DNA from: Stieleria magnilauensis
GTDB taxonomy: Bacteria > Planctomycetota > Planctomycetia > Pirellulales > Pirellulaceae
Direction: 5' to 3'
Assembly: GCA_007753675.1 (NCBI GenBank)
Contig: CP036432.1
Span: 656,394 to 720,393 of the forward strand
Length of the DNA: 64,000 nt
Shown: piece after piece, positions 18,244 to 27,000 of the stretch
Numbering within the stretch: the first letter of the stretch is position 1
How the letters are laid out: each line of letters opens with the position of its first letter
Made by a program: the position numbers and the translations under genes
The notes under the pieces: model-generated
What the model saw: the letters and a program-made list of their open reading frames with translations, nothing else
Told to the model about the DNA's origin: nothing
The model's database searches: none

Positions 18244-20685
18244 CTATCGTTGTTGAAAGAGATCGGAGAGTACGAACGCCTCAAGGATCGCTCGTACCTG
18301 GTAGTCCTTTTCACGGCTGATCTCGGCGATCGCACTTAATCTCTCGCGATCGTCAATCGTCATCGTGCGTCGCATGCCGTAGATGGCCAGTTTTTCGATG
18401 AAGGTTCGGTTGAACGCATCCAGGTCTGCCAGCAACAGTTGCTGAAACTCTTTTGCGTTGGCAAACGTCCGGCCGTCAGGCAATTCGCCACTGGCATCGA
18501 CGGTCGGATCCTCGCCGGTTCCTTCGACCTTTTCGTGCGTGCGCCACTGTCCGATGGCATTGTAGTGATCGAATGCCAGCCCGAGTGGATCGATTTTTTG
18601 GTGGCACGAGGCGCAATTCGGATCGCGCTTGTGGGCCTCCAATTTCATTCGCAACGTCGCCTTGGGGGCGTCCGTCGGAGTCGGCTCAATCGGGTCGACA
18701 TTGGCCGGAGGAGGCGGAGGTTCTTTGCCCAGAAAAACTTCCGACAGCCACGCGCCACGATGCACCGGACGGTGCCGCGAGCCGTCCGAAGTCAGCGACA
18801 GAACCGACGCGTGCGTCAACAGGCCGCCCCGATGATTCTGCGGTTGCAGCGCGACGCGTTGAAAGCGATCGTCGACCACGCCGGGAATGCCATAGAACCG
18901 AGCCAGCCGCGGATTGAGCATCGTCCAGTCGGAATCGATGAACTCGCGCAGCGTCAGGTCGTGCCGCAACACTTCGGTAAAAAATGCCTGACTCTCGCCG
19001 ACCATGCTTTGTTCCAAGTAGTCGTCGTAGTTCGGGTAGAGGTTTCTGTCCGGCGGGAACATTCCCACCTTGCGCAGGTTCAGCCACTGGGACGAGAACG
19101 AACGCATGAATCGCTCGGCACGCGGATCGGCAAGCATGCGGTTGAACTGCTCCTGTAAGACCGCTCGATCGCTGAGTTGGCGATTCTCGGCCAAAGCAAA
19201 CAGTTCGTCATCCGGCATCGTGCTCCAAAGCAAGTAGGACAGCCGCGTTGCCAGTTCCCAGTCGTTCAATTCGTTCCGTTCTGCCTCTTCGTCTCCCTCG
19301 GCGATGAACAGAAAACTTTTGGAAGAGAGGATTGCCACCATGCCTGTTTTGACGGCATTGCGAAACGACTCGCCGGCTTCCAACTCGCCGCGGACGATTT
19401 CGAGATAGGTTTCCAGTTCCCTGTCGTAGAGCGGCCGCCGGAAGGCACGACGCGCGAACCGGGAGAGGCTTTCGCTGACGGTGTCCAGCGATGTCTCGGT
19501 TGCCAAATACTCGTCGCGGCGCCGTTGCTCCTGCTTCGTCACCATCGGACCGCGCATGGTGATCGAATCGATGATCAGGATCGGATACCGCGGGCTTCCG
19601 TCCTGGTTGGTGATCTTCATCTGCCAGGGCGCGCGGCGATGCTTGGTCGTGATGAACGGAATCCCGCTTGTCGCGTTGGTCCGCGGATGATTCGGGACCT
19701 TATTCGCGTTCGTCACGTAGATCTTCGGCGGGCGGCCCGGCGGATTCGAAAAATGAGCCTGAAACGTCACAGTGACCGGATCGTCTTCCGGCGCGATGAT
19801 GTCTCGTTCAAACAACACGCGATCGAGATCGGGCTCGGTCACCTTCATCCGCGGCGCAATGCCCTGGTCCGGTTTCAATCCGCTGACGGTGTAGCTGATC
19901 TCATACACACCGGGGCCGGGAAACTTCAGGTCAGGCGATCGCCATGGATTGGAATAGCGATAGATCTGGCCCGATGTCGTCAGTGGGGCTCTTACCTTGT
20001 CCAGCATACCTTCCGCTTTGAGTCGCTGGAAATGATGGTGGGTCTCCTTGATCTCCATCGCCCGCTTGCCGGCTTCGCGGTACTCGATCGGCTCGTCCGG
20101 ATATGCTTCATCCAAGATCACTTCGGCCGCTTTGATGTATTTCTCGATATGCGATGGCGAGAGCGTCAGGACCGAACCGATCCGCTCAAATCCGTGCCAT
20201 TGGGGATCTTCAAAAAGTCCGCCGGGATCGCTCGCGTCGTATTCCACCCCGATCAGATCGCGAACGGTGTACACGTATTCTTCGCGTGTGAGCCGCCGAT
20301 AGGAAACTCGCTCGCGCTTCGCCAGACGCGCCGACTCACCTTCCTTCATCCGCGCCGCGATCCACTCGACGATATCGGCTCGCTGATCCGCGGTCGGTTG
20401 TTCGGCGGCATCGTCCGGAGGCATCTCGCCTGACTTGATCCGCTCCATGATCTCGACCCACCGCGGCGTGTCTTCGAAACCGACTTTCGGCGACAGATTG
20501 TCGACCCGGAAATCGCCGCTAGCGGCCTGCCGGTCATGGCATTCGATGCAGTGCGTTTCGATGAAGCCGCCGACGGTCGCATCGAGTTCCTTCGGGTCGA
20601 ATTCCTTGGCATCGACTTCGTCGTCGCCCTGCGCTGCGGCGAGCGAACAACATGCAATCAGCCAGGCTGCAACAATCTGCTTCAT
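18244..20685 (-). CDS. Planctomycete-type c cytochrome with DUF1587/DUF1595/DUF1592/DUF1588/DUF1585 domains
   Basis: This 813-residue exported protein begins with a signal peptide (IVAAWLIACCSLAAA) and a haem-binding CIECH at residues 46-50 within a small PSCyt1-type domain. DUF1587 (YRRLTREEYVYTVRDLIG), DUF1595-like ([20 protein letters not shown]), DUF1592 (ATRLSYLLWSTMPDDELFAL), DUF1588 (RGGLLTHASVLSLTSDGSRH) and a second CASCH in DPNCASCHQKIDPLGLAFDH follow, then the DUF1585 C-terminus. It heads a three-gene operon with the DUF1552 protein and an unknown secreted protein. The family is hugely expanded in planctomycetes; an extracytoplasmic electron-transfer role linked to polymer breakdown is usually assumed but not proven. 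The ATG at 20685 has no strong Shine-Dalgarno. Confidence 0.92.
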   Translation of the reverse strand: MKQIVAAWLIACCSLAAAQGDDEVDAKEFDPKELDATVGGFIETHCIECHDRQAASGDFRVDNLSPKVGFEDTPRWVEIMERIKSGEMPPDDAAEQPTADQRADIVEWIAARMKEGESARLAKRERVSYRRLTREEYVYTVRDLIGVEYDASDPGGLFEDPQWHGFERIGSVLTLSPSHIEKYIKAAEVILDEAYPDEPIEYREAGKRAMEIKETHHHFQRLKAEGMLDKVRAPLTTSGQIYRYSNPWRSPDLKFPGPGVYEISYTVSGLKPDQGIAPRMKVTEPDLDRVLFERDIIAPEDDPVTVTFQAHFSNPPGRPPKIYVTNANKVPNHPRTNATSGIPFITTKHRRAPWQMKITNQDGSPRYPILIIDSITMRGPMVTKQEQRRRDEYLATETSLDTVSESLSRFARRAFRRPLYDRELETYLEIVRGELEAGESFRNAVKTGMVAILSSKSFLFIAEGDEEAERNELNDWELATRLSYLLWSTMPDDELFALAENRQLSDRAVLQEQFNRMLADPRAERFMRSFSSQWLNLRKVGMFPPDRNLYPNYDDYLEQSMVGESQAFFTEVLRHDLTLREFIDSDWTMLNPRLARFYGIPGVVDDRFQRVALQPQNHRGGLLTHASVLSLTSDGSRHRPVHRGAWLSEVFLGKEPPPPPANVDPIEPTPTDAPKATLRMKLEAHKRDPNCASCHQKIDPLGLAFDHYNAIGQWRTHEKVEGTGEDPTVDASGELPDGRTFANAKEFQQLLLADLDAFNRTFIEKLAIYGMRRTMTIDDRERLSAIAEISREKDYQVRAILEAFVLSDLFQQR

Positions 20686-21128
20686 GATAGGAAACTATGG
20701 ATACACGATTCATGGCATATACATTTGTTTCGTCAAAGAACCTTGCCTGGTGTCACGAGACGTGACCAATCCGTCGACGGTTTGAAAGTATATCTATTTC
20801 CTCGCTTTCGAGGGGCGAGCTTTCTGCTTCTTAGATACAAATGAAACAGCTGCCAGAAAGAACCCAATTGATTTATCATTGGGCACACAGAGTGGGCAGA
20901 AAGTTCACTGCCAGACACAAGCGATTGCCGGTCGGACAGCGACCGGACGAGTGCGGGTTCAGCGCACCGTGATTAGATCGCGAGACCCGCCAAGCGTTCA
21001 GCGGGCAGGCGTACCGTCAGGATCGATGTCGACCAGGCAACGGCGACTCACACTGCATCGCTGTTTGATGCCTGAGATCTGCAGCGTCCAACGGGCGCGA
21101 TTTGCTCTCTCTATTTTTAAGTCGCGGG
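20686..21128. other. 443-nt gap upstream of the cytochrome operon
   Basis: No credible gene. The part nearest the cytochrome gene (20686-20880) is AT-richer than its surroundings and is the expected promoter region. A short hairpin CCTCG-CTTT-CGAGG lies at 20801-20814. The rest, towards 21128, is the 3' flank of the minus-strand lipoprotein gene; no clear terminator was found. Confidence 0.4.
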
Positions 21129-21773
21129 TCAGCGTGCCAAGGTGGACGGAGTGTCATTGCCGTTGGTGGACGCGGTGCGAACCGGGGTGTCGTTGAGACT
21201 GTAGGTCGTCGACGCGGGGATGACTTCGGATTCCGACGCGAGCATCGGGGAAGCGGTTTCGCTTGGCTCATCACTCGGCGGTTCGATCGCCGCGTGGGCG
21301 ATCGATGCTCCGGCGCTCAAGTCGGTGACGGCGTACTGTGACGGGACGTTGCCCTTGACGGTCTTGGGCAATTTGAACATCGATCCTGTCGCCCCGTCGA
21401 CGGTCAATCCCGCGACTCCGCCCAATAGAATGTTGCCGGCGATCCAGGGATCCACGCCCGCTTTGATCTCGTGTTTCTCCGTCGCCGCCTCGCGCCCGGA
21501 ATAGACGACCGAGTACTTGGCCGGCCAGAATGGAAACGCCTTGGCATCGAGGGTGACTTGCTGAGGCGTGATGCCTTGCTGAATCACTCGATTCTTGCGG
21601 TCATGCACGGAAAAGAACGTGGGCGCGGCCGGATTGTCGATCGTCACCGCGTAACGTTTTTCGCTTAAAACGGTCGCGCATCCACTGGAGGCCACCAACG
21701 TGCAAAGCAACAACCCGCAATCAAAGCAACGGGAGGCGTTCGCCCGTCGTGGCTGATCCAAAATCATTGTCAT
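21129..21773 (-). CDS. Putative lipoprotein with PEGA-like segment
   Basis: This 214-residue protein has an N-terminal hydrophobic stretch ending in a lipobox-like LVASSGC (Cys near residue 32), so lipidation is likely. The ATG at 21773 and a second ATG at 21767 are both possible starts. After the lipobox the protein reads VTIDNPAAPTFFSVHDRKNR and GITPQQVTLDAKAFPFWPAK, similar in pattern to PEGA-type beta domains, then a glycine-rich hydrophobic segment (GNILLGGVAGLTVDGATGSM) often seen in small bacterial lipoproteins. The last 60 residues are low complexity (Ser, Thr, Pro, Glu). Function unknown. It is divergent from fae, sharing a palindrome-bearing intergenic region. Confidence 0.6.
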   Translation of the reverse strand: MTMILDQPRRANASRCFDCGLLLCTLVASSGCATVLSEKRYAVTIDNPAAPTFFSVHDRKNRVIQQGITPQQVTLDAKAFPFWPAKYSVVYSGREAATEKHEIKAGVDPWIAGNILLGGVAGLTVDGATGSMFKLPKTVKGNVPSQYAVTDLSAGASIAHAAIEPPSDEPSETASPMLASESEVIPASTTYSLNDTPVRTASTNGNDTPSTLAR

Positions 21774-21809
21774 GAGAAACCCGCGTGAAACCGACTCCTG
21801 TTGAAAATT

Positions 21810-21829
21810 CCACCCACATTCTTGGGTGG
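21810..21829. promoter_or_regulatory. Small inverted repeat between divergent lipoprotein and fae genes
   Basis: CCACCCA (21810-21816) and TGGGTGG (21823-21829) form a perfect 7-bp inverted repeat with a 6-nt loop. It sits just upstream of the lipoprotein start, where an operator or 5' leader hairpin could act. Function not shown. Confidence 0.35.
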
Positions 21830-21884
21830 ATCCGAATTAGCACAAGCTTGTCGCATGCGTCAATCGCGATGCGCAAGAACAGCG

Positions 21885-21907
21885 CGGTGTGAAAAGTTTT
21901 CACACCG
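21885..21907. promoter_or_regulatory. Perfect 23-nt palindrome upstream of fae
   Basis: The half-site CGGTGTGAAAA at 21885-21895 is mirrored exactly by TTTTCACACCG at 21897-21907 around a single central base. It lies about 106 nt before the fae start and about 110 nt before the divergent lipoprotein start. The near-zero loop fits a dimeric regulator's operator better than a terminator. Confidence 0.5.
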
Positions 21908-22013
21908 GGGCTTCGCGCCGATCCCTTACACTGTTCGGCTATCACGCGTGGTCGGCCTGACGCCTGGCCACGTCATCATTCGTTTTCAACCCTTCCCTCG
22001 ATCTGTTGAACCC

Positions 22014-22562
22014 ATGTCAGAACGTATCATTTTGCGGACCGGAGAGTCACTCGTCGCCGGCGGACCACCCTTTACCGCCGCGGAACCCGAAGTCGTCATC
22101 GGCGAGTTGGATGGCCCGGTGGGAACCGCGTTGGCAACGCTCACCGGCGATCAAACCAAGGGGCACACCAAGGTCTTTGCCATCCTGAATACAGATATCC
22201 AAGTTCGCCCGGTCACGTTGTGCGTCAGCAAGGTCACTGTCAAAGACAATCGCTACACCAATATTCTGATGGGGACGGTGCAAGCCGCGATCGCCAACGG
22301 CGTTTTGGATGCGGTGCGTGCCGGCGACATCCCCAAAGAGAAATGCAATGACCTGGGGATCATCTGCAGCGTCTGGTTGAACCCCGGTGTCGCGACCGCG
22401 GACAAGCTGGACCACAAAGCCCTGTTCGACATCCATCGCAAGGCCATGGCCCAGGCGATCCACAAAGCGATGGCCTGTGAACCTTCCATCGACTGGTTGC
22501 TCGAAAACCAGGACAAGATCACCCACAAGTATTACCAAATGGGATTGGACGGAAAAATCTAA
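22014..22562 (+). CDS. fae: Formaldehyde-activating enzyme
   Basis: This 182-residue cytoplasmic enzyme condenses formaldehyde with tetrahydromethanopterin to methylene-H4MPT, the entry step of the H4MPT-linked C1 pathway known in methylotrophs and planctomycetes. The recognisable family sequence starts at the ATG at 22014 (MSERIILRTGESLV); the ORF runs 71 codons further upstream but that part has no family character. Visible family motifs are GGPPFTAAEPEVVIGELDGP, GHTKVFAIL, LCVSKVTVKD and the C-terminal KITHKYYQMGLDGKI. The length matches stand-alone Fae. No other C1 genes are adjacent. A perfect palindrome upstream may be an operator. Confidence 0.93.
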   Translation: MSERIILRTGESLVAGGPPFTAAEPEVVIGELDGPVGTALATLTGDQTKGHTKVFAILNTDIQVRPVTLCVSKVTVKDNRYTNILMGTVQAAIANGVLDAVRAGDIPKEKCNDLGIICSVWLNPGVATADKLDHKALFDIHRKAMAQAIHKAMACEPSIDWLLENQDKITHKYYQMGLDGKI

Positions 22563-22677
22563 GCCGCCGGTGGGGCCGTCTGAACGTGGCCGGTGGAGAG
22601 CAGCGACACCAGGCGGGATAGCAGAAAAATAGTGGGCAGGAAAATCGGCGGGGAGACGGCAAGACAGGAAAATAGGT

Positions 22678-22694
22678 GACAAGAAAATCGGTGG
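22678..22694. repeat. GACAAGAAAATCGG-type short repeat
   Basis: GACAAGAAAATCGGTGG here differs by one base from GACAAGAAAATCGGGGG at 12068-12084, and degenerate versions (CAGGAAAATCGGCGGGG, GACAGGAAAATAGGTGA) precede it from 22636. It is a short direct repeat in the 3' flank of fae. Confidence 0.5.
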
Positions 22695-22701
22695 CTTGGG
22701 T

Positions 22702-22761
22702 AGGTGGCGTAAGCTTCCAGCTTGCGGTGCTGGGATCGCAAGCTGGAAGCTTACGCCACCT
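22702..22761. repeat. Perfect 24-bp inverted repeat (hairpin) between convergent genes
   Basis: GGTGGCGTAAGCTTCCAGCT and four further bases (22703-22726) are exactly complementary to 22737-22760 with a 10-nt loop; one more A-T pair extends the stem. It lies between the 3' ends of fae (+) and the LEPR-XLL gene (-), 15 nt from the latter's stop, so it can serve as a terminator in both directions. No run of T follows directly, and its length suggests a mobile or REP-like palindromic element. Confidence 0.75.
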
Positions 22762-22775
22762 TATAAGACCGCCAT

Positions 22776-23153
22776 TCATTCTATTGGCGGTCCGTCGAGC
22801 GCTGCTTGCTGAAAATCTTGCGCGAGTCGGGTGAGCAGTTCATCCAGTGGCGTTTCTTCGTCTTGGATCTCTCCGTCGATCGGGCCCGGTCCGATGTCTT
22901 TGACCAGGACTCCCTGGCCCTCTCCGTTGATGACGAACAATTCATCACCGTGCAGCCCGTCATCAGCGACAAAGAACAGCCGATCACCGACGGCGACAAA
23001 CTGTTGAGCACCTGATGCCGGGGGTTGTGGGTTGAGATCCCGCAGAAGTGACGTTTCCAACAGCGCCGCAGCCAAGAGGTGCCGCTTTTCCAACGTCTCG
23101 ATTCGAAGCCTTCTTCGACCCGAATGCCTGTGCCCCCATGTTTGACATTTCAT
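22776..23153 (-). CDS. Short LEPR-XLL / ELWxxDGT-like secreted protein, possibly a remnant
   Basis: This is a 125-residue ORF starting at ATG 23153. Residues 12-29 (GRRRLRIETLEKRHLLAA) match the planctomycete N-terminal LEPR-XLL motif that precedes export signals of very large surface proteins. It is followed by FVAVGDRLFFVADDGLHGDE and LFVINGEGQGVLVKDIGPG, one unit of an ELWxxDGT/hyalin-type repeat. In known relatives dozens of such units follow; here the protein ends after one, with an acidic tail. It may be a small exported protein in its own right or the truncated 5' end of a former large adhesin. A strong hairpin abuts its 3' end. Confidence 0.55.
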   Translation of the reverse strand: MKCQTWGHRHSGRRRLRIETLEKRHLLAAALLETSLLRDLNPQPPASGAQQFVAVGDRLFFVADDGLHGDELFVINGEGQGVLVKDIGPGPIDGEIQDEETPLDELLTRLAQDFQQAALDGPPIE

Positions 23154-23551
23154 CGCGAATTCTCGTGAAGCAAATTCTTGTCAATGGTCTGGGTGGGACC
23201 ATTCTACCATACTGGTGGTGCTGTTGCGGAATTTGATTGATGCGGATCGGTTTGCCGGCGTGTGATCGCCATGTGTGTCTGTAACCTTCAGTGTCGAAAC
23301 GGGTTGCGTCACGGCATTTAAAGAGGAACGGGCATGCGTCACATCACCGCATTGATTTCGCAATATCGATGACGTCAACCGGCCAGTCAGCAACCGGGGG
23401 GCGACGGTGTGTCCAGTGCGTCACCCGATCCGCCAGCTTGCTTTCTCGCCGTTGGCAGCGAACAATTGCGGGACAGATTCTCCGGGCGTGTCGCATCGAC
23501 TGCCGACACGACATCGGGTTCCCCTCAAGACAAACGGTTTGGAGAAGACAG
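23154..23551. other. 398-nt intergenic region with repeated TGCGTCAC motifs
   Basis: No credible gene. AATGGTC (23183-23189) and GACCATT (23197-23203) form a hairpin upstream of the LEPR-XLL gene. TGCGTCAC occurs three times (23305-23312, 23335-23342, 23417-23424) and the palindrome TGACGTCA once (23370-23377), all upstream of the small secreted protein gene; these could be binding sites. GGAG at 23541-23544 is the ribosome site of that gene. Confidence 0.4.
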
Positions 23552-23863
23552 ATGAAGGCCTTGATTGTCGGTTTGGCGCTGTTGGCGTCGGCGACGTTTG
23601 TTTCCAATGCCCAAGCGCAGTACGTGGGGATCGACATCTACACGCCGCGCTACGCCGTCCCGGTCGCTCGTCCCGTGTACGTGCCACCGGTGGTGTACCC
23701 CGCACCGATTGTCGTCCGCAGGCCCGTGGTTGCGCCGGTTGCACCGCTTCCACCGGTGGTCGTGCCGCGACCACGTTATCGGTTTTACACGCCGTACGGA
23801 GGTTCAGAGGTGAGAGTGCCAGGTCGACCGGTGGCAAACACCCTGCGCGCGATCATTCGCTGA
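23552..23863 (+). CDS. Small secreted Val/Pro/Arg-rich protein
   Basis: This 103-residue protein starts at ATG 23552, with GGAG 7 nt upstream; the longer ORF beginning at 23291 lacks any such site. The signal peptide is clear (ALIVGLALLASATFVSNAQA). The mature part is a low-complexity run of Val, Pro, Arg and Tyr (RPVYVPPVVYPAPIVVRRPV, VVVPRPRYRFYTPYGG). Similar short basic secreted proteins are frequent in Pirellulaceae and have no known function; a role in the cell envelope or matrix is conceivable. It converges with the GH78-GH10 gene, with a long hairpin between them. Confidence 0.75.
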   Translation: MKALIVGLALLASATFVSNAQAQYVGIDIYTPRYAVPVARPVYVPPVVYPAPIVVRRPVVAPVAPLPPVVVPRPRYRFYTPYGGSEVRVPGRPVANTLRAIIR

Positions 23864-23932
23864 TCGATTGCGTCCGTGACTTGTTCTGCCGACAGATACA
23901 AGTGCTCCGTCAACTTTGAGATTTATGGTGCC

Positions 23933-24010
23933 GCGGAAAAGGGGTCAGGTACCAAAAATGCGAAGCACCCGTTGGGCCATTTGGTTTTTGCTACCTGACC
24001 CCTTTTCCGC
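23933..24010. repeat. GGGGTCAGGTA inverted repeat (MITE/REP-like hairpin)
   Basis: GCGGAAAAGGGGTCAGGTA (23933-23951) is exactly complementary to 23992-24010, and the pairing continues through CAAAAA/TTTTTG after one mismatch. The loop is about 30 nt. The element sits 4 nt from the stop codon of the GH78-GH10 gene, between convergent genes. Elements of this sequence type occur dispersed in several bacterial groups; no transposase is present here. Confidence 0.8.
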
Positions 24011-24014
24011 TCTG

Positions 24015-27000
24015 TCAGCGCAGCCGGATGCGAACCGTTGTCCCCTCGCGGTGGAGGGTTGTCGTGACCGTTTCTGACAAGTCGCCGTAGCGGGCGGTGA
24101 TCTGGTAGTCACCCAAGAAACCGCGTGTTCGGGTTTGTCCTTGCGCGTCGGTTGTCAGCGACTCGTCGGTCCACCACCGACTGGCGACCAGATCGACAAA
24201 CACCTTGCCCGCCGGCTTCAGCGTCCAGTCTTCTCGCCACAGCGCGGCGGCGGGTTTCCAGTGCATCTTTTCCCAAAAGCCCCACTGGACGATCGCTTCC
24301 ATGTTCGGATGGCTGAACGAAGCAATCAGGACGTCGCGGAAATAGTCCGCTTGCAATGCGTCATCGTCACCCGCATCGACATCGAATTCACTCAACTGCA
24401 GACGTGGCGCGATCTCGGCAAACTCGTCATAGACTTTCAACAGTTCTTCCGGCGGCGTCAACGTGGTCAGACCAAAGTGCCCCATGAATCCGACGATGTC
24501 GGGCGATTGGTTTTGCTCGTTCAAGTAGCGAATGATTTTTTTGTAAGGCTCGCGTTTGTAGCCATCGGGTAACACTTTCCCCTCATTGATCGCGTGCGAT
24601 GCATCCGGAGCCAAGCGACGAGCTTCGGCCAGAATCTCGGCGTAGATTTTGGGTCCGCCGTATTCCATTTCGTAGGTGTGCTTGCCCCAGCCGATGATGT
24701 GGTTGATCGTGTCCCATTCGTTCACGTACTTGCTGGTTGCCGGAAGCACGTCAGCCATGTGGTTCCATAACCATTTGCGGTGACCTTCGGGGTTCCCGAC
24801 AAACTGCTTTTCAACGCTATTGAAATCCATCGGCGCCCAGCCGATGTAGTGCCCGCGAGCGGCGATGTTGTTTTCGCGCAACCATGGCAGCGTTCGGTCC
24901 ATCAGGATCGTTTTCCTGCGCTGCCAGACGGGATGGTTACTTTGCAGGCTCTGCCAGTTGTGGGGGCGAAGTTCCGATTCAAAGGTGACGCGGTCAAAGT
25001 ACTTCTTGACCACCTGACGATACTGCTGAGCCTCGTCCCAGCTGACGACGATCTGCTTCTTGGGGTTGATCGGGAAGTCGCTTCGCGGAGCACCGAGAAC
25101 TTCGGCGTTGACGGCGCTGCCGAATCCGAACGCATGTTTCTGCATCGCAACCGTTACCCGGGCGCCCGTGACCGGGCGGCCCTGCGCATCGACGACTTCG
25201 ATCGTCAGATCACCTTTGCGGATGGTTTCGATGCGAGCCAGAGCGGCCTTGCGCCACGCCGCGTCTTTCTCGCGACCGGCATACATGACTGTCGTCTTGG
25301 GCAGCGTCGCGATGTCGCGATCGGTTCCATAATTGACAAGTCGCAGGTCCGCGATCTCCACGATCGTGCCCGCCTCGCCCATGTCGAACTGAACGACGTC
25401 GCTGGCAGGGTTGATGTCGCGTCCCGCGACGAATGAGCGAACCTGTTGATTCCACTCGCGATAGGCGGACAGCGTGTTCGCGTAAACTGCCGCGTCCGAT
25501 TCGTCCGTGATTGAATAATAGATGTTGTTCGGTTGCCCGCCTGCGTTCGGCCGTCGGACCCAGAACGAAACGAGCACAACGTCTCCCTTTTTGATCGCTT
25601 GCGTGATCGGAATCTGAACACGCATGTTTGCCGGGTCGCTAAACCGCTGGTCCGATTCGATTCGGTACGAATGCTGGAACGGCATGTCACCGACTTCCGT
25701 CCACGTTGCGTCCGCCGTCACGTGATGAGATCGAAACTTCACTTCTTGCGTCGGACCAAATGACAGTACCTCCCGACCTCCCTCCGGTGGCGCGACAGCG
25801 TGTGGGGCCTGGGCGAGGTCGTCGTTGTTCAACACGAATTGATGGGTGCCGGGTTGCAGTTCAACCAGTAGCGTTCCGTTGGCCTTTTTTACGGAATCGT
25901 TGCGGAGCGGTGTTCCGTTCAGCGAGACACTTCCGATGCGATCGGTCGGCAAAATGGCGGTCGCGGTTGCGTTCGGCGGAACGATGGCGTCGATGACGAG
26001 GCCCGTTTTGGTGCGCGCCCATCCGCTCTTGGCGATGCCATAGGGTGTGTCCAACTCGGCGGCGGCCGACGAGAGCGGTTCGCCGATCAGCGGTCTGACG
26101 AAGAAGTGTTGGTAGCCTGGATGCGCCGGGTCCGGAGAGAGTCCCGCGACTCGCTCGTACATGAATTGACCGATCGCACCGTAGGCGTAATGGTTGAACG
26201 AGTTCATGCTCGCATCGCCGAATCCGTCGGCGTGGCTGTAGCTGTTCCAACGCTCCCACATCGTCGTGGCACCCTGATTGATCGAGTAGAACCACGAAGG
26301 ATAGCTTTGTTTGAACAACAACTCGTAGCAAATGTCGCCGTGCCCGAGTGCGTCGAAAACAGGGGCCAACAGCGGCGTGCCGAGAAACCCGGTTTGAAGA
26401 TGACGTCCGGCTTCCTCGTACTTCTTCAACAGAACGGATTCGACGTTTTCTCGTTGATCCGCGTCGATCAGGTCGTAACCGAGTCCCATCAGGCACGCGG
26501 TTTGCGTGTCCGCACCGGGACGCGGCTTGCCATCCGGAAAGTATCGAGCGGTGAACGCCGCGCGGATGTCGGCGTGCAGTTGTTTGTATCGCGCAGCATC
26601 CTCGGTCTCGGCCAACGCGGTAGCCGTCCAGGACAAAATCCGTGCGTCGCGACCGAAATACGCGGTGGCGATCAAGTCTTGAGCGGTGTCTCCCTTGCGA
26701 TCGGATTTCGCATACGGCTGCAACCAATCGCCGAATCCGGTCAGGGTTGGGATCAGATCATTGGACCGACGCTCATAGACGCTCACCCAATTTTTCATCG
26801 CGTCATAGTTGTCTCTCAGAATCCTGATGTCACCGGTTCGTTCGTAGATCTCCCAAGGGGCGGTCACAATCACATCCGCCCAGCCGGGGCTCGAATAGCC
26901 GAAGTTGGTTGCGGGGACAGTATGTGGAATCTCGCCCTCTTCATTCTGTGCGTCTCGAACGCTTTGCAGCCAGCGAGCCCAGAACGAATGGACGTCCTTG

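Noticed and set aside
22984..23202. A 72-codon minus-strand ORF overlapping the LEPR-XLL gene in another frame
   Set aside because: The overlapping frame carries the recognisable LEPR-XLL motif, so this one is a shadow.
24660..24720. The Asn-Glu just before Trp in the GH10-like domain (VNEWDTINH) as the catalytic acid/base
   Set aside because: In GH10 the acid/base follows WDxxN, so this Glu is out of register by five residues; the aligned residue is His. An alignment should confirm this.
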